A stretch of DNA of 56,827 nt. Origin: Acidobacteriota bacterium (GTDB lineage: Bacteria > Acidobacteriota > Blastocatellia > RBC074). A program made the position numbers and the translations under genes. Below, one piece after another: positions 8,817-17,700 of this stretch (the stretch's first letter is position 1; each line of letters opens with the position of its first letter). A model generated the notes under the pieces. The model was given only the letters and a program-made list of their open reading frames with translations, was not told the DNA's origin and ran no database searches. The stretch covers positions 1-56,827 of the forward strand of contig JAEUQO010000246.1 in the NCBI GenBank assembly GCA_016789605.1, in the 5' to 3' direction.

Positions 8817-10160
8817 TTAACTGAGCAGTTCTTTGATCAATTGCGCTATCTGTTCCGCCTGATGACGGACGGCGGATTCTTCCTGCCCTTCGACCATCAC
8901 ACGCGCCAGGTTTTCAGTGCCGGAAAAGCGCACCAGCAACCGTCCTTTGCCATTCAGTTGCTGCACCAGCGCATCCATTGCCTGTTTGATTTCGGGCACG
9001 CTTTCCAGCGGTGGTTTGCGGGCGACTTTGACGTTGATGGTGATTTGCGGACAGCGCGTGAATCCGCTGGCCAGCTCGCTCAGGCTGCGGCCCGATTCCG
9101 CCACCACGCGCAACACTTCAAGCGCGCTGATCAGACCGTCTCCGGCCAGACTGATTTCGGGAAAGATGATGTGGCCGGATTGTTCGCCGCCGAGGCTGCC
9201 ACCATTTTTGAGCAATTCGTCCAGCACGTTTTTGTCGCCGACGGATGTGCGCACCAGTTCGATGCCGCGTTCGCGCAACGCCAGTTCCAGCCCCAAATTG
9301 CTCATCACGGTGGCGACGACGCGTTGTTCGCGCAACAATCCGCGCGGCGCAAAATAATCCGCCATAATGAACAACACCTGATCACCATCCACGAGTTCGC
9401 CGCGTTCATCCACCAACACCAGACGATCGGCATCGCCGTCAAACGCGACGCCCAGATGCGCATCTTTGGCGCGCACTTCGGCTTGCAATGTTTCCGGGTG
9501 CAACGAACCGCAATTCAGATTGATATTGCGTCCGTTCGGGTCGGCGTTGATGACGGTCAGTTCTGCGCCGAGCGCGGCAAACAGTTGCGGCGCCAGCGCC
9601 GATGACGCGCCGTTGGCGCAATCCACAACCAGGCGCAAACCTTGCAAATTGAGACCTTGGCCGATTTCGTCGCGCAAAAACGCCAGGTATTTTTCTTGCA
9701 ATGCGCTGTCGGCAGAAATCGCGACGTCCTTCATCGGCAACGCGTCGTGTGCGCCGTCTTTCAAATCGCGTTCGATGGCGAGTTCGGCGGCGTCATCCAG
9801 TTTTTGGCCGGAGGGGGCAAACACCTTGATGCCGTTGTCTTGATAGGGATTGTGCGAAGCAGAAATCACCACGCCTGCGTCGGCGTTTTCCGCACGCGTC
9901 AGATACGCCACGCCGGGCGTGGTGATCACCCCGGCTGATTGCACCGTGCCGTTGGCGGTGACGATGCCGCGTGCGATGGCAGATTCGATCCACACGCCGG
10001 ATTCGCGCGTATCGCGACCGATTACGATGCGCGGTGCACGGCCCAACCGCGCAGTCAGTTCCCGTGCCAACGCATAGCCGATGCGCTCGATGGTCGGCGC
10101 ATCCAGCGGATAAGCGCCGGCCACGCCACGCAACCCGTCCGTGCCGAAAAATTCACCCAT
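8817..10160 (-). CDS. glmM: Phosphoglucosamine mutase
   Basis: This 447-residue protein has full GlmM length and converts glucosamine-6-phosphate to glucosamine-1-phosphate on the way to UDP-GlcNAc for peptidoglycan. The phospho-serine loop is ISASHNPYQDNG (Ser102), the Mg-binding loop is DGDAD (241-245), and the sugar-binding loop is GEQSGH (325-330). The N-terminal FGTDGLRG signature is present. It is the third gene of a minus-strand operon, 18 bases after cdaR. In Firmicutes the same cdaA-cdaR-glmM order is known, and GlmM binds and inhibits CdaA; the shared order suggests the same coupling of c-di-AMP to wall synthesis here. Confidence 0.96.
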   Translation of the reverse strand: MGEFFGTDGLRGVAGAYPLDAPTIERIGYALARELTARLGRAPRIVIGRDTRESGVWIESAIARGIVTANGTVQSAGVITTPGVAYLTRAENADAGVVISASHNPYQDNGIKVFAPSGQKLDDAAELAIERDLKDGAHDALPMKDVAISADSALQEKYLAFLRDEIGQGLNLQGLRLVVDCANGASSALAPQLFAALGAELTVINADPNGRNINLNCGSLHPETLQAEVRAKDAHLGVAFDGDADRLVLVDERGELVDGDQVLFIMADYFAPRGLLREQRVVATVMSNLGLELALRERGIELVRTSVGDKNVLDELLKNGGSLGGEQSGHIIFPEISLAGDGLISALEVLRVVAESGRSLSELASGFTRCPQITINVKVARKPPLESVPEIKQAMDALVQQLNGKGRLLVRFSGTENLARVMVEGQEESAVRHQAEQIAQLIKELLS

Positions 10161-10178
10161 AAAACTTACACCTTTCTC

Positions 10179-11135
10179 TTACCGTTTGATTTTTGCGGTG
10201 GTGGGGATCACCTGTTTGATTTCGACGTGTTGGCTGGGGCTGGCTGGCAACACAACATGTAAAGGAAGCGCCTCGTCCGTTTCGGACAATTCCGCCGTTT
10301 GGCATTCCACGCGGAGCGTCTCTGGTTTGAGCGCTTCCAGCAGGGAATGCGGCCCATACAATTCGACGGTGGCTGTTTTGGTCAGCAACCGTCCGTTGGG
10401 CAAAGGGTCGAGCCACACAATCGGCAAATTGGCAAAATAACGCGAAATGCGCCGTTCGCCAATTTCAATTGTAACTTTGATGGGGCTGGGCGTGAGCACG
10501 CGCATGGAAGGATGCGGCGTTTCGACTTCGACTTCCGTGCGAAAATTGCTGGTGTGACCTTGCAAACTGACGGTTTCGGTCACCAGGCGCGTCACTCGTT
10601 CGAGTTGCGATTGCGGGCCTTCGACTTCAACCTCAGCCGGTTGAACGTTGACTCCATACAATTCCTGACCCGCAGAAGGCTGGCCGTCAAATTGGGCTTC
10701 GACGCGAATGCGTTTGCGCACCTTGGGTTCCAGTTGCAAGCGTATGCTGGCGGGTTCGATTTGCAAGACGCGAATGCCGTCCGGGTGCGTGACATCTGAC
10801 GGACGCAATTGCACGACGCGTTCACCCGGTTGTTTGTTGCTCAAATCCGCCGTGACCGTGAGTTGATTGGGCATCAGGCTGCGCACGACATCGCGTGGTC
10901 CGCGCAAACGCAAACTCACCTTTTGTTCGTGTTCGCCCATGATTTCCACGCCCGGGCTGAGCCCCGTGAATTCGACCTGCACGCCAGATAGCCGCACGTC
11001 GCTGATCGGCTGTCGCGAAATGGCAAAGAGCAACAGCGCCAATCCCAGAGCCAACAATTTCAGCCCTTTGTTCTCAATATGAAGGTGGCGCAACCGCAGC
11101 CATAACCGCTCTGGGCGAAGCATGGATGATTTCAT
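10179..11135 (-). CDS. cdaR: YbbR-domain regulator of diadenylate cyclase
   Basis: This 318-residue protein has an N-terminal membrane anchor (LKLLALGLALLLFAI, about residues 25-42) followed by repeated extracytoplasmic YbbR-like beta domains, recognisable by repeats such as VRLSGVQVEFTGL and VEVEGPQSQLERV. CdaR modulates the membrane-bound cyclase CdaA in Firmicutes. It is placed between cdaA (14 bases upstream) and glmM (18 bases downstream). YbbR proteins are poorly conserved, so operon position carries much of the weight for the symbol. Confidence 0.88.
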   Translation of the reverse strand: MKSSMLRPERLWLRLRHLHIENKGLKLLALGLALLLFAISRQPISDVRLSGVQVEFTGLSPGVEIMGEHEQKVSLRLRGPRDVVRSLMPNQLTVTADLSNKQPGERVVQLRPSDVTHPDGIRVLQIEPASIRLQLEPKVRKRIRVEAQFDGQPSAGQELYGVNVQPAEVEVEGPQSQLERVTRLVTETVSLQGHTSNFRTEVEVETPHPSMRVLTPSPIKVTIEIGERRISRYFANLPIVWLDPLPNGRLLTKTATVELYGPHSLLEALKPETLRVECQTAELSETDEALPLHVVLPASPSQHVEIKQVIPTTAKIKR

Positions 11136-11149
11136 GGCGGTGTTTTCTC

Positions 11150-12073
11150 CTATGCCTCTTCACCTTGCGTTGAAGGCAAGATGTCGCGTCCATCGCGTTT
11201 GCGGGTGGTGACGACTTCATCAATTTCGCGTTCGCGTTCGCGTTCTTCAGCTTCCAGGGCGTCAGATTCCGCTTCGCTGCGCCAGGGTTCCATCGCTTGC
11301 TGAATCAGTCGGCGCAATCGTGGGCCGTCCAGGTTGCGTTTCAACCGGCCATCCACGGCAAACGAAATCACGCCGGTTTCTTCTGACACGATGACGGCAA
11401 ATGCGTCGCTGTCTTCGGTCACGCCAATGGCAGAGCGGTGGCGCGTACCCAGTTCACGCGAAATCAGCGGATTTTGCGTCAGCGGCAAAAAACAACACGC
11501 GGCAGCGACGCGCCCGTTGCTGATGATGACCGCGCCGTCGTGCAAGGTCGTGTATTTGTTGAAAATGGTGACCAGCAAATCGTAACTGATGCGGGCATCC
11601 AACCGGATGCCGCTTTCGATATAGGTTTTCAGACCGACATCGCGCTCAAAAATCATCAACGCGCCCAGCTTTTCTGAAGCGAGCGTCGTGGCCGCCAGCA
11701 CGACTTCGTCGTACCAGTTTTGGCCAAACGGATTGGCGTCGCGGCGTTTTTTCTGGGCCAGCGGCAATCGGATGTTATTGCCCAAGCGCATCAAGGCGGC
11801 GCGAATTTCGTGTTGAAAGAGCACAATCACCGCAAACCCGACATAGACGGCAGCGCCGCGCAAGATCCACTGCACGGTTGTCAGACCCAGCCAACTGGCG
11901 ATCTCATACAACACCGCCACCAGGGCAAATCCGACCACCATTTGCACCGCACGAGTCCCTCTCACCAACCTGAGCAATTCATAGATCAGGAAGGCGATGA
12001 TCAGGATGTCCGCAATGTGTCTGAGTTCGACGCCTTGCCAAACCCAGTTCCACCAGGGCAACAGTTCGTGCAT
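11150..12073 (-). CDS. cdaA: Membrane diadenylate cyclase (c-di-AMP synthase)
   Basis: This 307-residue protein has three N-terminal membrane helices (about residues 20-90) and a DAC domain. The two catalytic motifs are intact: DGA (179-181, in LHDGAVII) and RHR (211-213, in GTRHRSAIGV). It condenses two ATP into cyclic di-AMP, a second messenger controlling osmolyte and potassium transport and wall homeostasis. The C-terminal 45 residues are charged and rich in Glu/Arg. It is the first gene of the operon with cdaR and glmM. The promoter should lie in the upstream 12074-12200 region, but I see no convincing one. Confidence 0.95.
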   Translation of the reverse strand: MHELLPWWNWVWQGVELRHIADILIIAFLIYELLRLVRGTRAVQMVVGFALVAVLYEIASWLGLTTVQWILRGAAVYVGFAVIVLFQHEIRAALMRLGNNIRLPLAQKKRRDANPFGQNWYDEVVLAATTLASEKLGALMIFERDVGLKTYIESGIRLDARISYDLLVTIFNKYTTLHDGAVIISNGRVAAACCFLPLTQNPLISRELGTRHRSAIGVTEDSDAFAVIVSEETGVISFAVDGRLKRNLDGPRLRRLIQQAMEPWRSEAESDALEAEEREREREIDEVVTTRKRDGRDILPSTQGEEA

Positions 12074-12557
12074 GGGTTATGTCGTTTCTCCCCAGCGTTT
12101 GGGGATGGTTGCGAGGAGGCTGTTTACCCAACAGAAAACGGTCGGAGCCAGTTTACGTAGAAAAATACACCTTTTCGGGCCCTGGCTTAAGCCGGGGGAT
12201 GTCCTTCAGATTCAAATTGTTGCGTTGGATGTCTGCCTCCCCGCAGTGATTCAGGCCTAGCATACCATAAGCTGAAGTCAGGTAAGCCATTGAATTGACT
12301 GGGGGCTGGCCGGAACCGATGGCAGGCGAACGCCGGGCGGGGCTAACTAATAGTTGTGGCTCAGAGGGGGATTTGCTAGACTCCGCCGTGCGCCAACCCC
12401 CGGCTCTGCTTTTTGGCAAGCCGTTTCAACCTCTGGCTCAGCTTGCGAACAGATTGCTGAAGGATTTTGTCAGGCGCTAGCGCCGTAACGCTGGCCGCCC
12501 CTAACGACCTGTGGAGCCGTAATCGTTGTCACAATTAGGTCGAGAAAGGGATTGAAA
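12074..12557. other. 484-base divergent intergenic region, cdaA / PBP gene
   Basis: This region must carry promoters for cdaA (minus) and the PBP gene (plus). On the plus strand TTGTGG (12354-12359) and TAGACT (12377-12382) are 17 bases apart and form a weak sigma-70-like candidate. A short palindrome, GGCTTAAGCC, lies near 12184. No convincing gene or known riboswitch was seen; the frames open here lack ribosome binding sites and family motifs. Confidence 0.4.
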
Positions 12558-13928
12558 ATGAGGAAGAGTATTTGCGTCCCCAAGACGCTGTTGCTGCTAA
12601 TCCTCCTCACTATTTTCGTGGGAGTATCTTTGAACACCTCTGCCGAAGCCAAACAACGCCGCTCATCCGGCAAAAAGGCTTCTGGCAAAACCAAAGCGGC
12701 CTCTGCAAAAGCTGGTTCTGGTAAATCCAGACGAACGGCGTCCAGCCGTTCCAAGAGTTCTCGCCGGAATGTGGTGGCACGTTCCAACCGCCGCCGCCGT
12801 GCTGCTGCGTCCAATGATCGTGAAGTCCAATCGTTGCTGAGCAAACGCGGCAAATTGACCCGCGCTGAACGGCAAAAACTTTCCCGCTCTCGCTCATCGC
12901 GCAGCCGTCGTGCGCGTGCCTTGGCGCTGGCCCGCTTGCGTGCGTTGCGCGCGCGCGATGAAGCCCTGCGCAACAGCGCCGCCTCAAACATCGAAAAAGA
13001 CGACGTCACAGGCGAAGACCTCGAAATCCGTCAGGCCGCCGTCAACGCTTTGCACGGGCGTTCAGGCACGGTCGTCGTGATGGACCCGAACAACGGGCGC
13101 ATTTTCACCATCGTCAATCAACAAATGGCGTTGGGGTCGCCGGTCAAACCCTGTTCAACCACGAAACTGATTGTGGGGCTTGCGGCCTTGCACGAAAACG
13201 TCTTTGATCCGAATGAAGATGTGCAATTTGGCCGCACCGCCAGCATGAATCTGACCGATGCGCTGGCGCGTTCAAACAATCCGGTGTTTCAGGTGCTGGG
13301 CCGATTGTTGGGCTATGACCGCATCATCAAATATTCCAGCAACTTCGGATTTGGCGCTAAAACCGGCGTGAATTATCCCGGCGAAAGCGACGGCTTTTTG
13401 CCCGAAGACGAAACCAATTTGTATGCCAGCCACGGCGACGGATTTGGCGTGACGGCGATGCAGTTGGCGGCGTTTACCGGCGCGATTGCCAATGGCGGCA
13501 ATCTGTATACGCCGCGCGTGCCGCGCACGGTCGAAGACGCCGAAAGCTTCCGCCCCGAATTGAAACGCCAGATCGAAATGACGCCCGAAGATCGCATGCG
13601 GTTGTTGTCGGGCATGATCGGCGCGGTCAATTACGGCACCGGCAGATTGTCGTTCAATCCGCTGGGACAGGTGGCGGGCAAAACCGGCACTTGCACGGGC
13701 AATCGTGACAAACTGGGTTTGTTCACGTCGTTTTCCAGCGCAGACAATCCGCGCGTGGTTGTGACCGTGATCACCACCGGTTCGACCGAAGCGGGCAAAC
13801 GCGCCGCTGAAATCGCCGGACGGATTTACGCCGCGATTTCGCCGCGTTTCTTCCGCGAACGTATGGTGACGCCTGCCGCCGCGACGACCGAAATCGCCGC
13901 TCCCAAACTGGGCAATTGGCAGAACTGA
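12558..13928 (+). CDS. Penicillin-binding transpeptidase with long basic N-terminal tail
   Basis: This 456-residue protein carries the acyl-serine transpeptidase fold that cross-links peptidoglycan. The three catalytic motifs are S-T-T-K at 200-203 (PCSTTKL), S-N-N at 239-241 and K-T-G-T at 375-378. There is no transglycosylase domain and no usual PBP dimerisation domain, so it resembles a stripped class B enzyme. Residues 10-30 form a signal or anchor helix. Residues 31-135 are strikingly rich in Lys, Arg and Ser (for example SSRSKSSRR). The ATG at 12558 is preferred over a TTG six bases upstream, because AAAGGG lies seven bases before it. The length and the basic tail are unusual for the family. 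Confidence 0.88.
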   Translation: MRKSICVPKTLLLLILLTIFVGVSLNTSAEAKQRRSSGKKASGKTKAASAKAGSGKSRRTASSRSKSSRRNVVARSNRRRRAAASNDREVQSLLSKRGKLTRAERQKLSRSRSSRSRRARALALARLRALRARDEALRNSAASNIEKDDVTGEDLEIRQAAVNALHGRSGTVVVMDPNNGRIFTIVNQQMALGSPVKPCSTTKLIVGLAALHENVFDPNEDVQFGRTASMNLTDALARSNNPVFQVLGRLLGYDRIIKYSSNFGFGAKTGVNYPGESDGFLPEDETNLYASHGDGFGVTAMQLAAFTGAIANGGNLYTPRVPRTVEDAESFRPELKRQIEMTPEDRMRLLSGMIGAVNYGTGRLSFNPLGQVAGKTGTCTGNRDKLGLFTSFSSADNPRVVVTVITTGSTEAGKRAAEIAGRIYAAISPRFFRERMVTPAAATTEIAAPKLGNWQN

Positions 13929-13951
13929 ACCGCGGTTCCGCGCAAAGAACA

Positions 13952-13998
13952 AAAGAGCACGACCGGAAGCGGACAGCCCGTTTCCGGTCGTGCTCTTT
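13952..13998. terminator. 17-bp perfect terminator hairpin
   Basis: The arms 13952-13968 and 13982-13998 (starting AAAGAGCACGACC) pair perfectly around a 13-base loop. The stem begins with AAA and ends with TTT, as in bidirectional terminators. It separates the PBP gene from the convergent asparaginase gene. Confidence 0.75.
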
Positions 13999-14033
13999 GT
14001 GCGTTTGGCGGTCGGCGTCAGGCTTCGCTGGTG

Positions 14034-15011
14034 TCAGGCTTCGAATGACGCGCGGATTTGTTCCACCGACCAGCCCGCGCCCAGCGCCAGCATCAGTTTG
14101 ATGCGCGCTTTGTGGCTGGGCAACATTCCGCCCAGAATCGCGCCCGCGCGGCGCAGCGGTTTGCCCGCGCCTTCGTAAGCGTAAGTGTCCAGCACGCGCC
14201 CGCGCGGACAGCGTGACGTGATGACCACCGGCAACCCGGCGGCAATCGCCCGTTGCACCGCCGCCATTGCCGGAATCGTCACATTGCCGCGCCCTAAACC
14301 TTCCACCACGAGCGCGCGCGCGCCTTCGCGCACGGCGAAATCAATAAACCGGCCATCAGCGCCGACAAACATTTTGATGATGTCCACGCGCGGTTCGACC
14401 CGGTCGGTGGCGATGTGTTCTCTTTCAAACGGACGCCGCATGACGATGACGCGGTCTTTGTCCACGTAACCCATTGCGCCGAAATCGCGGCTCTGAAACG
14501 TGTCTGTAGATTCGGTGTGCGTTTTGGTGACTTCGGCGGCAGAGATGATCTGCGAATTCATCGCCACCACCACGCCAAGTCCGCGCGCCGCAGGATCAAT
14601 CGCCACACGCACCGCCGCCGCCAGATTTTCCGGCCCGTCCCAACTCAGTTCCGAACTGTTGCGCATCGCGCCGATGAAAACGACCGGTTTGTCAGAATCC
14701 AAAACCAGATCGAGAAAGTAGGCCGTTTCTTCCAGCGTGTCGGTGCCGTGCGTGACGACTGCGCCGACAATCGTTTCATCCGCAAGCTTTTCGCGCACGA
14801 CGTCGGCCAGTTCCAGCATCCGTTGCGGAGTCCAGTGTGGTCCCGGCAATCGGTCAAAGTTGATCAGCTCAAAGTCCGCCAGATCATTCAACCCCGGAAC
14901 CTGCGCGATGATTTCTTCGCCCGAAAGCATCGGAATCGCGCCGCCCGTCGCCGGATCAATCCGCATCGAAATCGTGCCGCCAGTAAAAAACGTTACCAGT
15001 CGTGGTTTCAT
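14034..15011 (-). CDS. L-asparaginase
   Basis: This 325-residue enzyme hydrolyses asparagine to aspartate and ammonia. Both active-site blocks are present: TFFTGGTIS with Thr13, and VVTHGTDTLEETAYF with Thr90-Asp91. The ATG at 15011 starts the protein directly at MKPRLVTFFTGG; an upstream in-frame Met would overlap the CHAT gene. No signal peptide is visible, so it is probably cytoplasmic. It begins five bases after the stop of the CHAT-STAND-TPR gene and is probably transcribed with it. Whether it has a role in that system or is a housekeeping passenger cannot be decided here. Confidence 0.92.
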   Translation of the reverse strand: MKPRLVTFFTGGTISMRIDPATGGAIPMLSGEEIIAQVPGLNDLADFELINFDRLPGPHWTPQRMLELADVVREKLADETIVGAVVTHGTDTLEETAYFLDLVLDSDKPVVFIGAMRNSSELSWDGPENLAAAVRVAIDPAARGLGVVVAMNSQIISAAEVTKTHTESTDTFQSRDFGAMGYVDKDRVIVMRRPFEREHIATDRVEPRVDIIKMFVGADGRFIDFAVREGARALVVEGLGRGNVTIPAMAAVQRAIAAGLPVVITSRCPRGRVLDTYAYEGAGKPLRRAGAILGGMLPSHKARIKLMLALGAGWSVEQIRASFEA

Positions 15012-15016
15012 TGATC

Positions 15017-17692
15017 TCAATTGTTTTCCTCTCGTGAAGCTGCTTGACGACACTTTTCAGCCAAATCAGCCCATCCTATCTTGTCGTACCATTCAGCCGC
15101 TCGGAGAAAATATGGTGCGGCTTTCTTACCTTGTCCGTTCATTCGCAAACCTCGTCCGTAGTTTTCGATTTGAACCGCGATGTTATAAGAGTGAATGTCA
15201 GATTCGTGCAAAATATCAATTGCTTGCTCAAGCAGACAATTTCCGAAAGTTTCATCTCCTTCTAGTTGGGCTATTTGACCTAACCCAGACAGGACTGTTG
15301 CTTCACCCATGTGATTTCGAAGCATTCGATAAAGCGGCAGCGCTTGGTCGAAATTGGCTCGCGCCTCATTACAATTGCCCTGCCCCAGTTTTGCATAACC
15401 CAAACCTTGAAAAACGTTCGCCTTGCCTAGATTCGATTTGGATTTTTGATATGTCAGCAAAGCTTGCTCATAAAAAACTTGTGCTTTGGGGAAATCGCCT
15501 AGACGCATTCCTAAATCCCCTAAGGCTTTAAGTGCTTGGGCTTCACCTTGGCAATCAACAATCTTTCTATAGATCGGCAAAGCCCTTTCGTAATCATTGT
15601 GGGCTCCTTCCAAATCATCTGCGCGTAGTTTTAATTCACCCAGCATAACGAGGATATCCGCCTCCCCTTTCTTGTCTTGGCAGCGTAAGGCGCAAGCGAA
15701 TGCTCTTTCACATCGAGCATTCAGTCCACGTAAGGCGGTTGTCAGTTCATAAATGTTTCTGAGCAAGGCCGTAAGACGAGACGCACGGGAAAGGTCTGAG
15801 TGTGTAGGCTCATTGTCGTAGGCCCAGTCGAGCCAAGCTTCTATGCTTGGCAACTCGGCTTTGAAACGAGAGGCTATCCCGGTCGAGCCTAGACAAAGCT
15901 CTTCATCAAGTCGGTCTACCCAGCGGCTGTCCCAGTAATACTGCAACACCGCATCGCCGATGGTTTGCCGCGCCGCCGTTTCATCACCCAACTGCCGCAG
16001 CGCAAAGAACCGAAACGGCGTGGGCAATTCCAACAGATTGCCAAATGGTGCAGGAAAATGAGCAAAGGCGGATTCGACCAGCGATTGTTTTTCGATTTCG
16101 TTGGCCAACGCGGCGGCTTCAGCGCCAAAAATTTGGGGCAAACCCGCTTTTGACACGCCGCCGGGAAAGAGCGCCAGTTGCGTCCACAACGCGGCGGCAG
16201 CCGGATTGCGTTCACGCAATCGGTCATAAGCATATTTGACGCCGATGCTGACGCTTTTGACTTCGTCGGGGTAATCGGGGTCGGCCATCATCAGATCGCG
16301 GTCGGCGCGCAGTTTGGCCACCAGCGAAGTCAAATCCAGATTGCGGGAATCGCCGCCGCGTTCCTGCTGCCAGACGCGGGCGACCAATTCGATGGCGCGC
16401 GGCAACCGGTCAACCTGCGTCAGAACTTCCAGCAAATGTTCGCGGTTGATGCGCCGAAAATCTTCGCCGTCCAGACCGGTGTTGGTCATGAACAATCGCC
16501 ACGCCGCCACTTCAGACAGACGATTCAGTTTCACCGGCGGCGCTTTGGCAGTGTTGGGATCGGTTTGCGAAGTGACAATCACATAAGGTTTGGCTGGAGC
16601 CGCAATCACCGCGTCCAGCAATTGGCGAAATTGAAATCCGTCGCGGGCGATGACGTTTTCGGCTTCGTCCAGAATCAACAGCCGATGACGCGGAATGCCA
16701 CGTTGCAATGCGCCGTTGTCGGTTATGCCGTCCGGCGGCAATCCCAACGCCAGCGCAATCTGGATTCGCGCTTCGTCGGCGGATTTGGCGTTGACCAGCG
16801 AAGCAAAGGCCACGTCTTCGGGGTTGTCCACTCGCAACCTGGAAACAAACCGTCTGGCAGTTTGTTTGGCCAGTTCCGTTTTGCCTACGCCGCTGACTCC
16901 GACGATGACCGCCGCTCGTTTCTGGTTAAGCGCGGCAATCAATTCCCGCATGTCTGCATTGCGGCCAATAAATTCCCCAGGCTGTTGGTCGAACGGCGAA
17001 TGGGTGAGCGCAGGCCACTCTTCCAGATGAGTTTGCCCGCTGCCGACGGACAGGAAAAACTCCGCCGGATTGAATCCCGACCGTGACAGCAATTTGAATT
17101 TTTCCACTTCGGCGCTGGTCGCCGCGTTGCCAAGTCGGCGCATGGTTTTGTCTGTGAACAAGGCTTCTTTGCCAGACGCGAAAGATTCCAGCAGGTTTCT
17201 GCCGGTCAGCAGCGACTGATAAAACCGGCGGCAAAAAGCGACGGCGGCGACTTCGTAAACGGTTTTGTCGCCATCAATGGCAATGACGTGTTCAATGCCG
17301 ATAGCAAACAACGCATTGGCTACGCTGGCGGAATGGCAGGCCGAAATCACCGCCAGCTTGAACCCGGCAGCCGCGCCTTTCAAAGCTATGCCTAAACGGA
17401 TTTGATCCAGCGCATCGGCTGTGCCGTCGTCTTTTTCAAAGATCAAAACACCGTCGGCTTCGTCCGGCGCTTTGTAACCGTGTCCCAGATAATGCAGCAC
17501 GTCGTAACGCAGCGAACTTCCCAGCGATAAATGCTCATGAACTTTGTCGGCTTCGGCGGCGCGGACGTGAAAAGTCGCAGCGGCTTCAAGTTGACGCAGG
17601 GCATCCTGCAACGCCAGCAAATCGCGTTGAATGGAAATCGAAGCGTCGAGCGGGTCGCTGACGAGGAATAGAACGTTGGCTGTCTCGTTCAT
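15017..17692 (-). CDS. CHAT protease - STAND NTPase - TPR protein
   Basis: This 891-residue protein has three parts. Residues 1-220 are a CHAT (caspase-like) protease domain with the dyad His71 (HYLGHG) and Cys119 (ISACHSA). Residues about 235-560 are a STAND/NB-ARC-type NTPase, with P-loop GVSGVGKT (265-272), Walker B LLILDEA (338-344), then a helical and winged-helix region. Residues about 600-880 are tetratricopeptide repeats (for example LGDLGMRLGDFPKAQVFYEQAL). Such architectures act as sensors that oligomerise and switch on a protease in conflict or cell-death systems; that role is inferred. It is the third gene of an operon, eight bases after the membrane-protein gene. The TPR-coding end is clearly AT-richer than the rest. 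Confidence 0.88.
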   Translation of the reverse strand: MNETANVLFLVSDPLDASISIQRDLLALQDALRQLEAAATFHVRAAEADKVHEHLSLGSSLRYDVLHYLGHGYKAPDEADGVLIFEKDDGTADALDQIRLGIALKGAAAGFKLAVISACHSASVANALFAIGIEHVIAIDGDKTVYEVAAVAFCRRFYQSLLTGRNLLESFASGKEALFTDKTMRRLGNAATSAEVEKFKLLSRSGFNPAEFFLSVGSGQTHLEEWPALTHSPFDQQPGEFIGRNADMRELIAALNQKRAAVIVGVSGVGKTELAKQTARRFVSRLRVDNPEDVAFASLVNAKSADEARIQIALALGLPPDGITDNGALQRGIPRHRLLILDEAENVIARDGFQFRQLLDAVIAAPAKPYVIVTSQTDPNTAKAPPVKLNRLSEVAAWRLFMTNTGLDGEDFRRINREHLLEVLTQVDRLPRAIELVARVWQQERGGDSRNLDLTSLVAKLRADRDLMMADPDYPDEVKSVSIGVKYAYDRLRERNPAAAALWTQLALFPGGVSKAGLPQIFGAEAAALANEIEKQSLVESAFAHFPAPFGNLLELPTPFRFFALRQLGDETAARQTIGDAVLQYYWDSRWVDRLDEELCLGSTGIASRFKAELPSIEAWLDWAYDNEPTHSDLSRASRLTALLRNIYELTTALRGLNARCERAFACALRCQDKKGEADILVMLGELKLRADDLEGAHNDYERALPIYRKIVDCQGEAQALKALGDLGMRLGDFPKAQVFYEQALLTYQKSKSNLGKANVFQGLGYAKLGQGNCNEARANFDQALPLYRMLRNHMGEATVLSGLGQIAQLEGDETFGNCLLEQAIDILHESDIHSYNIAVQIENYGRGLRMNGQGKKAAPYFLRAAEWYDKIGWADLAEKCRQAASREENN

Positions 17693-17700
17693 TGGCTGGC

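Noticed and set aside
8628..9605. Plus-strand open frame of 325 codons
   Set aside because: It overlaps the end of the 7756 gene and runs antisense to glmM; its composition is Phe/Gln/His-rich and without motifs.
12153..12419. Minus-strand open frame of 88 codons between cdaA and the PBP gene
   Set aside because: It has no ribosome binding site, low complexity and no motif; it lies in the divergent promoter region.
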